Assembly (NCBI RefSeq): GCF_032854445.1
Contig: NC_088295.1
Span: 50,395,385 to 50,455,384, forward strand
Direction of reading: 5' to 3'
Length of the DNA: 60,000 bases
From: Liolophura sinensis
Lineage: Eukaryota; Mollusca; Polyplacophora; Chitonida; Chitonidae
The notes under the pieces were generated by a model. It had not been told where the DNA came from, did not search any database, and was given only the letters and a program-made list of their open reading frames with translations. Both the position numbers and the translations under genes were made by a program. Numbering within the stretch: the stretch's first letter is position 1; every line of letters starts with the position of its first letter. Positions 37,741-50,151 of the stretch are shown here, piece after piece.

Positions 37741-37803
37741 ATACCTTCAAGGCTTGATTCAAGTGAAAATGCAGTTTGTGGAGGGGAATGTCACAAAAGA
37801 CAG
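37741..37803 (+). CDS. Candidate 63-base coding exon, phase 0 (partial gene)
   Basis: A strong acceptor (GTTTTCTCTCTTCTAG, ending 37740) and a strong donor (CAG|GTAAGC at 37804) enclose 63 bases. Read in phase 0, as the exon at 5053-5166 requires, it gives 21 residues, IPSRLDSSENAV followed by CGGECHKRQ, with no stop. Joined to exon 1 the pattern is C-x3-C-x16-C-x3-C, which suits an extracellular disulfide-bonded segment. A second frame (phase 1) is also open and reads YLQGLIQVKMQFVEGNVTKD, while the third has a stop. From memory, unverified, vertebrate anosmin-1 also has a short phase-0 second coding exon, but the Cys positions do not superimpose. Function is therefore unassigned. The downstream exon is not in the window or was not recognised. 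Confidence 0.5.
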
Positions 37804-38175
37804 GTAAGCTGTCTTTATATGTTTTAAAGATGTCTATCTTTATACGTTCATCTGGGACTTGTTTCAGTAGTCTACATTCATCAATATTCACTGCTGACCA
37901 TGTTGTCTTTATGCAGATTTTTACAGGTTTGTATATTGGGTACGTTCTTCACTGTTCTGAAGCTTTCAAATTATTCATCTTAACTGACAGTGCGTTTTTA
38001 CAATACTGTACTGCAGGTTTACTTTATTTAGGCAAGGGGAGGTTTGGACAAAGTAAATAAATGACAGATAGCATTGTGCACATGTGTTTAATACAGTTGC
38101 AGACTTGCTGGAAGGTTGCTCTCTGGAAGAATGAAGAATTTCCTTGATAAACATTGCGTGGTTCACAGTACTCAT

Positions 38176-38405
38176 TTAAGACTGGAGCCCAGTTGGCTAA
38201 GATGGTTAAAATGCTGACTTGCTGTGACCATAAAGTCCTGAACCAATGAGGTCATATGTTCAAATCCAACTCTCCCCCTTTTGTCAATGGCTTAAAGTCA
38301 AGAGGTTTGTCTGGTTTTCCCTGCCGGTAAACCTGTCTGTGCTAAAATAAAAGTGAAAAGCTTGTGAGCACAGAATTAAACATCCTTTAGATACATAAAT
38401 AAATC
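38176..38405 (+). mobile_element. tRNA-derived retroposon, type C-like (tentative)
   Basis: AGCCCAGTTGGCTAAGATGG (A-box-like) and GGTCATATGTTCAAATCCAA (B-box-like) lie about 70 bases apart. A middle with AGGTTTGTCTGGTTTTCCCT and an ACATAAATAAAT end follow. The organisation is that of a SINE, with sequence unlike families A and B in its body. Confidence 0.6.
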
Positions 38406-40094
38406 GTTCATTATTGTACCTTGCTGAACTAGATCAAGAGTAGTGTGATTTTCAGCTTGTTTTTTTTTTCTTATGGACATCTTGAATTTTGTTTCTCAAG
38501 AATTCAGACTCTTGATCCTCTAAAGCTTTCTTGTACCTGTATTTGATATTGGGTGTAAAATTGCGTATTCATTTGTTTATTGGAGACATGTGACAAGCTT
38601 TTGTGATTGAGTTTCATGGATCTGTTTGAACGGCGAATTCATTCACAGACTACATGTAAATTATTCATGATGTCTGTGATTGATGATGTGAGGGAATCAT
38701 TGGAATTACTGGTGGCTGAGTTCACTCTTAAAACTGTCATCAGTGACCCTTAAAATGTCAGTAAATTTAACTATTTGAGCAGTTTGACTGGATTGCTTGT
38801 TCCACAGGACAATTAGAGGTTGTTTGAAGTGTGTAATACTAGTGGTGGGGCTCTTGACCCAAGATTTGTATGTTCCCGATCTGTTGAAGAGTCAGTCTTT
38901 CTCAGGCCAGAACTCTAGGTGTGCAGAATTAAACTGGGGCAAAGATTGGAGTTGTGTGTAAAGGACAAAATCAGTTGCCCTGGGGGGTAGTGTCTCAGGC
39001 TGAAGGAGGCCTCCCCAGTGTGAAGTCTTGATTTTTAACCCTGAAGCTACTTGCATGCCACTCCACAGCTTCAGGGTTTGTTTGACTTTTCTGAAGTTCG
39101 CCTTGGCAAATTAGCCTGGCTGTTTGGAAGACTGTGTGGTAGCATATGTCATCCTGTGTCGGTTATAACAATGTGGGGACGCCCTTCTGAAGTTGTATGT
39201 GGCATTAGTCATTGTTTGAGTAAAATACTCAATTGCCCTTTTCCTCCTGTGCCCTATTGGGCGAGTGTAGAAGGATATGGTCAGGGAGAGGTGTCTTTTT
39301 AATTCAGTACAGTCTTCCCAGTACAGTGGGCCTAGCAATGCAGTTTACAACTTTCCACCATTTGTTGCTAACTTGTTTTAACGACCTGTTGACAGTGATT
39401 TGATGACCAGTAACACCTATTTATGACTTGGGGTTACATTGTGTGCGGTTCTTAACCCCACAGCCTGATAGGGTCAGACAGACCGTGGTAGTGTAGTTGA
39501 GGTGTGAACAGATCTATGAGAGACAGTAGTGTCTGGCTGACATATTCCCACTGCAAAGGTCTCTCTGGATAATTTGCTCTACCCACTCCTGTATTATTCA
39601 GTGCTAGTTTTGTTGCTTTGCTCACTACATAAATCCTGATGTATCTAGCATGTTAACGTCAGTGGCAATAAAACTCTAGCTGCCATGTCAAACTTTCGCC
39701 CACGTCTCCAGTTTTACAAGTCAATGTCAGCTAAAAACCTTGTAATGTCCTTGTTTTTGTACTGAATCTATTGACACCGATATGTAAATCCAAGAAAGCA
39801 TTGGGTGCAGTTGTGTGTATCGGCCCAATGCCCACCCACGTGACACCATTATAGTCCAGCAGTGTGGTTAACATCTCACTATTAAAGATGTAGTGTGAGT
39901 GGACCAGTTTTATCATCTTGTAGATTGCAAACATGCCGTTACCTGCATTTGTGAACAGTGACAGACGTTGATCATTGCTGTAGTATAAAAGTAAATTATT
40001 TCAAAACTTGAAATTTGAAAACAATGAAGAGAAAATCACTGCAATCTATATGGCTCAGTGAAATGTATATTATTGGTAGCATGTTGATAAATAT

Positions 40095-40253
40095 ACTTCA
40101 CTGAGATATTACACTGAAAAGACCAAACCTGGGGCCACTTTCACAAGACTTCACTGAGATATTACACTGAAAATCCCAGACCTGAGGCCACTTTCACAAA
40201 ACTTCACTGAGATATTACACTGAAAAGCCCAGACCTGGGGCCACTTTCACCAA
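40095..40253. repeat. 53-base tandem repeat x3
   Basis: Copies start at 40095, 40148 and 40201, with the unit beginning ACTTCACTGAGATATTACAC and ending GGGGCCACTTTCACAA. The end of each unit matches the terminal inverted repeat of the palindromic element at 56951, so the array includes a captured half of that element. Confidence 0.9.
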
Positions 40254-41361
40254 ACTTTGTATGTCATATTTCTTATGCTTATTTCTCATACTTATGGTTT
40301 TGTTGTGACTATATTGCCATTATTAATTTGACTGGTGATAATCTGATGGTCTCACAACGTTTTTTACATTTTTGAATGGCGACCAATGTTCTACACGGTG
40401 TCAGGGGTGGAACTATTGGGCTGTGTGGAAAGCGTGTTTGTCTGCCTGTCCGTCTGTACTATACAATGTTACAAGAGATCTCGCTTACTGCCAAGTTCCT
40501 GCCACCAGCAGTAACAAGCTAACGACTTGCTCGTAGCAGATGAATATTTGATGTGCATCAACCTGAAAACTGCTGACACTCCCATGAACACTACAACGGT
40601 CTGCTCGGCCTTTTCTGGTGGGCGATGGGCCAGTGGCTACCTGGGAAGTCAGTGTCCTGGCACTGTGCCAGATAAGTCCCCACAAGAGCTTGGTTGACAA
40701 GTACCTGGCTGCACAAGGTCAAGGTCATCTCAAGTTGCCAAAATTTTGGTTTACAATACCTCTGTCCCACTATGGATTAATCATCAGGTGTTAGCTATGC
40801 GTACAGTCGGCTACAGTGTTAAGCTGTTGGTTAGAGAGGGGGTTCTCCTGCCTACCAATAAATCAAAACAGTACTATTGACTGGTGCTGTATGGCTGGAT
40901 TAGTGCTAACTATGTTGTAAACATTCATCATGTTGTGCAAATGAGATATGCATGCACAGCTCAAAAAGATTACGTGCAAATGTGCATATTCAATTAAGTG
41001 TGGAATGTTGCATGGAAATTCCCCAAGAGTAGGAAAGCCTTGAAATTTGTGTGAGTCATTTATTTGAGCACAGATTTTTTGCTTTCTCCTGATGTCCAAA
41101 GACAGTGTGCTGAATTATTTTCACATTGAATGTCATCGTATAAGGTAGAATGCCTTATTTGTACAGTAAAATAACAAAATGACTTCACTAACTAATTAGT
41201 TTGAAATTATCTTGGAATGCTTTACTTTGGCTTTGATAGTTTATCACAACATAGTACATGTTTAAATCATGCCATATTAAGGCACCATGTGTGGAGAAGA
41301 ATATCTTCACTTTAACTGTCTACAGGGATTTTTCAACTTTAATTACCTGGAAAGACTTTCT

Positions 41362-41538
41362 GGGGAAATTTATTTATTTGTTTATTTGATTGGTGTTTTA
41401 TGCCATACTCAAGAATATTTCACTTACAGCACCCCGGCAAGCATTATGGTGGGAGGAAACCGAGCACAGCCCGGGGGAAACCCACGACCATCTGCAGGTT
41501 GTTGTCAGACCTTCCTATGTACAGTTCGGGGGAAATTT
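41362..41538 (-). mobile_element. SINE family A, 5'-truncated copy with 10-base TSD
   Basis: The element covers 41372-41528, with (TTTA)n, GGTGTTTTATGCCATACTCA, CATTATGGTGGGAGGAAACC and CCACGACCATCTGCAGGTTG, and stops before the B-box. Direct repeats GGGGAAATTT at 41362-41371 and 41529-41538 are perfect. Confidence 0.88.
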
Positions 41539-43733
41539 GTTTATGGGGAAAAATGTTTATTTTTTTCTGGGGAATTTGAAAAAAACTGAACATCTTTAAT
41601 GATTAAGGCATACCCATCACTTTGTTGTAAATTGGTTGGAAATATTGATGTCATTGTTTGGCATTGATGAAGTGTCCTAAGCCTAATGTGGGGCTGATAT
41701 ATCAGGCGGGGATGTAATGAACGAAGTGGTACTAGATGTCCCCAAAGATTAGGCGGCCATACTGGGTGCATTTTGATGATCTCTGTCGAAATAAACTTGG
41801 ACTTTTGTTGGTTCCGGATGCTGCCATTGGTTGACATTGTTCTCCAATCAGTGGAAGGTATCCACATTTATTTGATGACGACCCCATGGGAATGTTGTCA
41901 AATTCTGTCCTAACTAGCTAGGTACATGATTCGCTTTGGCTATGCATAGAGGAGGAAAAGAAGAAAGGAGTTGCATGCTCTGAATAAGTTTAATTAGTGC
42001 ACAGCGGGCTGGCTTTTTCATTGATTGCCATGGTGCTGTGCGAAGTCGGACAATAACTTTGTGGCAGATGTTAAAAAAAAAAAACGAACTTGCGTAAGCG
42101 ACTTTTTATTTAGGAACAGTCACATTCTTTCATTTACAAGGCCCTAAGAGATTAAACTTTCTGTTATGCGTTAATTAAAAGTAATGTACATAGTACAATT
42201 TGATAAAATGCGGCTGTTTACATATTAAAATGAGGACTGTTTACTTGTTAAAATGAGGACTGTGCAGGTTTACAATTTGCAAGAAAATTTTCAAACATCA
42301 GCATTCTTCACTGAAGTATAAAGAGTTAGTTTTTCTTTGAGGATTAGGTGATCGTAAGTGAAACTGATGGGCATGTAATGAAATTTTTTGTAAAGCGTGG
42401 CAGTTTCTGCATGTGTATAGGATTTTGTGTTCAGCTTTTAAAGAGGGTAAAAACACAGAGAAATACTTCTGCCACTTTGCAACTCACTGTGCAAGATGTT
42501 GATGTGGAATTTGACGCAGTGGGCCTCTGTAGTGAGACACATGATAACCGGTATTGACCGGGATGTCTGAGGAAGTGCTTGTGCTGGCACATGTTGAGGT
42601 GTTAACTCAGGTCTGCATGAGCTGCTGTGAAATTCCAGATTCAGCCACACCCTGGATACCGTCCAACATCATCTCAGCCAGCTCTCTTATCTGCATAACA
42701 AACAATTGCTGCCTAATTCCTTTTGAACAATTTTTGGCCTGCTCTGTTTTTTTTTTTTCTGCTTCTAGTTGTTTTTAACGCGCCATTTTGACTCAAGCCT
42801 GCTGTGTTCTAAGATAACAAAGAGCATCAGGGTGGCTGGATTTCACTTTCCTTGGGCATTGCAGTGCTGTTTAGTCATGGAAGATAGATCTACGTGTAGG
42901 TACATAAGCTTGTATAAGCCTACACCCCACAAAAGCCATGATCTGTTTCTGGCTCAGATTAAAGTCATTGTTATTAAAAGGATCCATTGAAGAACCAGCA
43001 CCATTTGGTGTTTGAAATTAACCCGAACGTTTCTGTGTCTTAATAAGAGTAAAAATTATATATGTATTATATATGCATGTCCAATTATTGTCCAGTTTAG
43101 CAACTGACCGAAAGAAGTATTTTGTGAAGAAAGAATAATTTTTTTGAGAATGTATCCATTATGTAAGCAGGTTTATACAGGTTAGATTGCATAACTGGTC
43201 AATGTTATCAAACAGCAGTGTTTTTAGGAATGTTTTTTATGAATTTGTGTGAATTTCCCTGAAGGCCTGATGAACTATTCATATCAGCTGCAGTTGGTAT
43301 CTTCATCATTACCTCAAGTCAAACGGGGATAACATTGTACCTCAAATATTCATGTACTTTCCCCCATTCCATTATCGAATTTCCTAGAACCATGGATTTT
43401 TCGATAGATTTCATGCAGTATTAAACATAAAATATGTTCCAGCAGAACTGTACGCTCTTTCTTATGAACTCAGTAAAACTCTGAAATTCTGCAAGAAATT
43501 AGTGATATATTGTGCAGCTTAGGAATTTGTCTCAGCTAAAAATTGCTTTAGCAGACTGGATTTATCTCAGTCAAATCTCTACACTTGGCATCAGTATTGT
43601 GTATATGGGTTGTGTTCTGCATAGATCATGTAGGTAAACCTGTTCAGTGCTGTAGGCTACAGCATATCAAGGTGATATCTTCCCTACGTGTAACTCCATT
43701 AAAGAGGAAAAGGTGAGACCATCATTAACAAAA

Positions 43734-43934
43734 TTCTTCGTTGGGAGTAATCTAACCCTAAGATAATAAATAGGAAATTTTTAAAAATTATTTTGGCTAA
43801 TGAAATAAATAGGGATTTTATAGAAATTAACTGTGAATAAAAATATATAAAGGAGAAATTTCTTGAATATTGAGCTGAATAAAATCTTAAGAATAGGGAC
43901 ATTCTTTGGTCGCTCGGGTTACCCCCAACGAAAG
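43734..43934. mobile_element. MITE-like element, family 1
   Basis: Left end TTCTTCGTTGGGAGTAATCT and right end CGGGTTACCCCCAACGAAAG are inverted copies with a few mismatches. The interior GGCTAATGAAATAAATAGGG matches the copy at 8409. It is about 200 bases with no coding capacity. Confidence 0.7.
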
Positions 43935-44808
43935 TATTTGTAATGATGGCCTCAGAAACCAGTAGCTATCTCGGCTATAAGAGTAGTAACTTAATTGTAC
44001 ATAGGCTAAGTGTATTGCTGAAGATTTAGAGCCTTTCTGCTGGCATTATAGCCTTACATATTAAATGGTCCAGTTGTCCCTTGAGAGTTAAGAATCATTG
44101 ATCCAAGTTTTTATGTACAGTTCAGAAAACTTTGTGTATTTTATTCCACTGGTTGTGACATCTGAGATTTTCGATGGCTTCGAGGACAATTTCAAGTTGA
44201 AAATTTAGAATATTTGTTGTTCCTGAGATGAGAGAACCATATGAACTGACCTTTTTGCAGTAGGTGTTATCTTATCATCAACGGTCTGTGTTTGCTGGTA
44301 GCAGTGAGCAAGTTATATGATGGTTAGAGTATGAAAACCAAATTGTCTGGCTTTGTAAGTTGGAGGGTATCTCCATTACATTCCTTTCCTCTGTGAAGAC
44401 TCGTGATTCTATACACATCGGGGGTGAGAAGTGTATGCCTTCTAGCATGAATACTGAAAGTTTTTGTGACTGTTTGCAAAGGAAGCTTAAGAGTGTAAGT
44501 GCATATTATTCACCCAAAACCCAGTATACATCTGCAAAATTCTTGTCTTTTCTTCACTGTGATTGTGTTTGTGTGACAGTTTAATAGGGATGCCAGATTA
44601 TGTGACATTACATGTACTTCATCTGGAATCATTTCATCATTTTACTATGATCTTTCTGATGATTTGAATGATTAATGTTACAGCATCTCATTTCCTTCTG
44701 CTTTGAATTTCTTTTATTGTTCAGTGTACATGTAGTTTAATACATCAGATTAAAAAAGCTAATTAAAACTTTAATATGCCTGTATTATGGATTGTTTTAT
44801 GATATGTT

Positions 44809-44827
44809 GGGGGAAGGGGGGGGGGGG
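44809..44827 (+). repeat. G-rich tract (G5, AA, G12)
   Basis: Five G, two A and twelve G run together, directly followed by TCTTTC and a T8 run. A G-quadruplex on the + strand is possible. It may also be simple slippage, and its exact length is uncertain in assembly. Confidence 0.6.
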
Positions 44828-45807
44828 TCTTTCTTTTTTTTGACATTATACCGCTTTAACTACAAAATTTGGCATTTATTGAAAGATATGAAATGTGTTC
44901 CAGTCTTTGTTTCCATACTACCAGATCAGTAGCCCATTGAAAATGGTCACATGACTTAAAGCTATGCCCCTTTTTTGTAACATTTTGGCACTTCGATCAT
45001 TAACAGCAAGCTTGATGGCATTATTTGTTCTTTTGGCATTTGGTTCTTGTAACAATTTGTTACCAGCTTATCGAACTCAGCCATTAGCAGATGTTATGTG
45101 TCTAGATTATCCAGTGAAAGCTCTTCGCATTCAACTGACCACAAAGATAAAGCCTTAGGCAAAATACTGACTTTGGAAAATGGTGCCGGGAAGGTAAGGA
45201 GCCACAAGTCAGATTAGTGTTAACCTTAAGCTTTGCTCCCACCTTGTTGGAAGCTTTAAGACAATAACAACCATAACCCCTTGAGGATTCGATCTGATAG
45301 ATCTTGGGAAGAATAAAGTGAATGTAAATAGGTCTTGACGAGCCAGACAGTCACTTTCCCAAAATAGTGCGAATGATACGAAGATTTGGTGACCGGCTGT
45401 GCACTAATTTAATATGGACGACCATGAAACAAAGCCCGTCACAAGTTCCTGCATAGTCTGTATTATTGGGCCCAGCTGATAATCAAGGAATGGTTTCTTA
45501 TTCTCTGATCTGAGGTGACTTGATTACAGATTTTCCAATGTCAGTCATATGACCGTTTCTATGGTAATTAGAAGATAAAGAATTGTCGTCAGTGAGAGGG
45601 GTGTGTAGTCAGGGCCGTGAAATGCTTAACATGGCCTAATACATGGTTGTGGGATAGATTTTGAGAGCCGCTAGTAGAGATTGTTTCTCATTAAATACAA
45701 TCAGCCTTAATGTAAGGATCAAGCCCAAAGAATAAGATAAGGGGAGGGTGGGGTGGGTGGTGATGGTCAGCTATTGACTTAAAATTCAGTTAATTTAGTG
45801 CGGTGAT

Positions 45808-46070
45808 TTGATTTTGAGTTTTTGGGGGCCTTAGTTGGTTAGTGCATTAGCGCAGCGTAGTGACCCGGACCCTCTCACCAATGTGGTCGCTGTGAGTTCA
45901 AGTCCAGCTCGTGCTGGCTTCCTCTTCGGCTGTACATGGGAAGGTCTGCCAGCAACCTGCAGATGGTCATGAGTTTGCCCGGTTTACACCCACCATAGTG
46001 CTGGCTGCCATCTTGTAAGTGAAATATTCTTGAGTATGGTGTAAAACACCAATCAAATAAATTGATTTTG
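45808..46070 (+). mobile_element. SINE family A, full-length copy with TSD
   Basis: The element covers about 45817-46061, with head GGTTAGTGCATTAGCGCAGC, B-box GAGTTCAAGTCC, centre GCAACCTGCAGATGGTCATG, and tail TTCTTGAGTATGGTGTAAAA with AAATAAA. Part of the centre is deleted relative to 12130-12386. Perfect repeats TTGATTTTG lie at 45808-45816 and 46062-46070. Confidence 0.88.
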
Positions 46071-46764
46071 GGATTCAGAGTGACTTAGGTCTGAGTTTGT
46101 TATAGCAAGAGTGACATTTTGAACAATTAGGCCAGGGAGGATCCTTTTTAATCTAATTAAATTCAGGCTATATATGTACTAATATGCTAACAACCATCCA
46201 GCATGCCTAACACAGTTCTCCAAATGGAATTTGGAGTACAAATAGAAAACATCAATACACTGAACATCATTGCATTTTTACTTGTGTTTGGTTGGAAGGA
46301 TGACATCTACTGCATGGGCTGGACATTGGGATAAAATGATTTTAAAATGTGTTGTGCAGACATCTATAATGCCTGCACCAAGACCCTTGTCCTCAGCTAG
46401 CTGTCAGGGTATTCTACTTACCATTGGGTATAGCTAACCTATTTAGCTTATTTCCTTGCTTAAATCAGGATCAAATATAAATCTCTCAGACTTTTAATCA
46501 AGCAAATGGGACTACCTGACACTGTCTTAGGTAAAGCTGCTGTCAAAATATGTATATATATATAGATCTTTAGTAGTTGCTTATGATAATACTCACTGGT
46601 TGCAGTTAGATGTGATATACATGTATATGCAGTATGCTATTTTGTGATATTTTTACATACACTTACAATCATATCTTATATGTAAGCTCATACAGCTTCA
46701 TTTTTTTGTATAATTCCTTTCTTTGAATTATCTCTTTCAAACATGAAACACAACTGGTCTAATC

Positions 46765-48118
46765 TTAGGTCTACATGAGGCAGGTCTACAAAGTACATGT
46801 AGGCAGGACTACTAAAACACATGAGGCAGGTCTACTAAATTACATGTAGGCAGGTCTATTAAAGTACATATAGGCAGGGCTACTAAAGTACATGTAGGCA
46901 GGTCTGCTAAAATGCAGGAGGTCTACTAAAGTACATGTAGGTGGGGCTACTAAAGTACATGTAGGTAGGTCTACTAAAATATATTTAGGAAAGACTACTA
47001 AAGTATATGTAGGTAGGTCTACTAAAATACATTTAGGCAGGACTTCTAAAGTACATGTAGGCAGGTCTACTAAAGTACATGTATTTAGGTCTACTAAAGT
47101 ACATGTAGGTAGGTCTACTAAAGTACATGTAGGCAGGTCTAATAAAGTACATGTAGGCGGGGCTACTAAAGTACATGTAGGTAGGTCTACTAAAGTACAT
47201 GTAGGCAGGTCTAATAAAGTACATGTAGGTAGGTCTACTAAAATACATTTAGGCAAGACTACTAAAGTACATGTAGGTAGGTCTACTAAAATATATTTAG
47301 GAAGGATTACTAAAGTACATGTAGGCAGGGCTACTAAAGTATATGTAGGTAGGTCTACTAAAATATATTTAGGAAGGATTACTAAAGTACATGTAGGCAG
47401 GGCTACTAAAGTATATGTAGGTAGGTCTACTAAAATACATTTAGGCAGGACTTCTAAAGTACATGTAGGCAGGTCTACTAAAGTACATGTATTTAGGTCT
47501 ACTAAAGTACATGTAGGTAGGTCTAATAAAGTACATGTAGGCAGGTCTAATAAAGTACATGTAGGCGGGGCTACTAAAGTACATGTAGGTAGGTCTACTA
47601 AAGTACATGTAGGCAGGTCTAATAAAGTACATGTAGGTAGGTCTACTAAAATACATTTAGGCAGGACTACTAAAGTACATGTAGGTAGGTCTACTAAAAT
47701 ATATTTAGGAAGGATTACTAAAGTACATGTAGGCAGGTCTACTAAAGTATATGTAGGCAGGTCTACTAAAATATATTTAGGAAGGACTACTAAAGTACAT
47801 GTAGGCAGGTCTACTAAAGTACATGTAGGCAGGGCTACTAAAGTACATGTAGGTGGGGCTACTAAAGTACATGTAGGCAGGTCTACTAAAGTACATGTAG
47901 GCAGGACTACTAAAATACATGTTGGCAGGACTACTAATGTACATATAAGCAGGTTTACTAAAGTACATGTAGGCACTATTGCTAAAGTACACGTGGACAG
48001 ATCTACTAAACTACTTGTAGGCAGACCTACTAAATTATATAGGCAGGGCTACTAAAATACATATAACCGGGTCTACTGAAGTACATGTAGGCAGATCTGC
48101 TGAAGTACCTGTAGGCAG
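46765..48118. repeat. 24-base minisatellite, about 56 copies
   Basis: The unit is GTAGGCAGGTCTACTAAAGTACAT with frequent single-base variants (GTAGGTAGG, GGGCTACT, TAATAAAG, ATTTAGGAAGG); the two halves are GTAGGCAGGTCT and ACTAAAGTACAT. Because 24 is a multiple of three and the unit lacks stops on the minus strand, a 378-codon frame (46840-47976, minus) stays open and would spell an eight-residue repeat of the LPTCTLVD type. A block around 47033-47248 recurs 408 bases (17 units) later at 47441-47656 almost unchanged, so multi-unit duplication has occurred. I interpret it as non-coding satellite DNA. Confidence 0.92.
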
Positions 48119-49119
48119 GATCATTAGTAGTGGTGTTAAACTCCCAGAAACAGATGTCTTTTCACATTTACTTTATTGTTGACCTGGATGTTCTATTATG
48201 TTATGACCCAGGTATCCCTTTGGTTGTGAAATCAACTGAATGGTTATTTTTATAGATTTTGTATGTGTTCCGTTTCAGTGTTTGTTTGAGGTACACAGCA
48301 GTGAGACACATTTTATAGGTGTAGTTTGAGACATGGAACATAATTTATTGTAACCCGTTTTTATACGTGTAAAGTTGCACCATTCGAAATATGAATCACT
48401 GTTACATGTTCATAACACATATTATTCTCAAAGACTTGTAACCAAGTTCTGTAGCATTAATTCTTAGATTCTGGTTTTAAAAATAGCTACAATTTTCATG
48501 ATTACCCATGGGAAGCTCTTTCTTTGATGGAGAATTGAGAATGTTTTTGCCTTGTTGCAGGTATTACATTGTTGAATGTGAATGTTGAATAAATATAACT
48601 TGTGTGGAGTATATGTTAAACCACAAATATTCTTTCATTTTTTTTTTTTTTTTGGAATCAAAAGTATTTTGGCTGCTTTTGTATCTGCACCAAGAATAGA
48701 TATGGAAACATTGTTTCTGAATCAGATATATGAGAAAATGCAATATGGCTGCAAACTTTCACTGTTGCTTTTGACATCTGTCTTGTCCATATTAAATATT
48801 TTTGAAATCAGTCAAGCTACATGTACTCAGAGTATACATTTCTAGGTTACTATGCTCATTGGTGATAGACGGCTTCACATTCATGTCCATTTTCCCAGGG
48901 TGGGTGTGTATAAGCTGTAAGGGTTGGACATGGTCACTCTATTAAAAACACAAGTGCTCCTGTATATTTTGGGGGGCGTGAAATATGACTAGGGACTGAA
49001 TAATTGGTTGCCAGATGAGGTATAGTGTTTAACTATAGGATTTAATATCTCTTCGTGGGAACATGTCCTGCCAAATCAGCAAATGAGTTGTTTTTCAAGA
49101 ATTCAGGAATAATGTTACT

Positions 49120-49660
49120 TCTATGATATGGATAAAGGAAGAGTGTGACTTCTATGATAATTGAACTATGTTGTATGGAAAAAGGAACAATGTGACTTCT
49201 ATGATAATTGAACTATGTTGTATGGAAAAAGGAACAATGTGACTTCTATGATAATTGAACTACGTTGTATGGATAAAGGAATAATGTGGCTTTTATGATA
49301 GTTGAACTATGTTGTATGGATAGAGGAACAATGTGACTTCTATGATAATTGAACTACGTTGTATGGATAAAGGAATAATGTGGCTTTTATGATAGTTGAA
49401 CTATGTTGTATGGATAGAGGAACAATGTGACTTCTATGATAATTGAACTATGTTGTATGGAAAAAGGAACAATGTGACTTCTATGATAATTGAACTATGT
49501 TGTATGGAAAAAGGAACAATGTGACTTCTATGATAATTGAACTATGTTGTATGGAAAAAGGAACAATGTGACTTCTATGATAATTGAACTACGTTGTATG
49601 GATAAAGGAATAATGTGGCTTTTATGATAGTTGAACTATGTTGTATGGATAGAGGAAGAG
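49120..49660. repeat. 47-base tandem repeat, about 11 copies
   Basis: The unit begins TATGATAATTGAACTATGTT and contains GTATGGAAAAAGGAACAATG and TGACTTC, with copies at 49153, 49200, 49247 and onward. Two unit types (GGAAAAAGGAACAATGTGAC and GGATAAAGGAATAATGTGGC) alternate in places, giving a 94-base higher-order unit. Confidence 0.92.
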
Positions 49661-50151
49661 AGTTTGGGGAATGTTTTTAAATTTTGAGAAACTTTCGTAG
49701 ATGTAAGCCTGTTTTAGAACTTCAGCATTTTGAAAAGTTTGTGGTTTTCCTCATTTTAAAAATATTAGGTTTGATCACATTTCCTTGAGAATTAATTGGT
49801 ACAGTGAAATTGTACACAGGTACATGTATTTATGTGATGTAAGAAAAATCATTTGATTTTGTTGTAGAAATAGTTTTTAATTGAACTGTTCGTCATTTTA
49901 ATAGATTGCATATTATGTTATGTGCATCATGTCATTGTTGCATCAAAGCACGATATACATGTAACAAGATGAACAGCTGGGGTGTAAAGTTCAATCCTTG
50001 AACAAGCCATGGAATTATACCAGCCCACCAAGACAGGAAAGAGCAGAAACTTTAAAGAACTGCTAGAAACATATACAGTTTCGAATGATTTAACATTTTT
50101 TGTATTTCTTTTGACTTTTGTAATTTGTGCCATTTGCAGCATTATGTTGCA

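Noticed and set aside
46840-47976. A 378-codon minus-strand reading frame
   Set aside because: It lies wholly within a 24-base satellite; openness follows from unit length and absence of stops. No splice signals or conserved domain were seen.
48541-48566. Third abutted acceptor/donor, TTGCAG|GTATTA
   Set aside because: The acceptor is good, but GTATTA is a poor donor. Without RNA evidence it is not worth listing as a recursive site.
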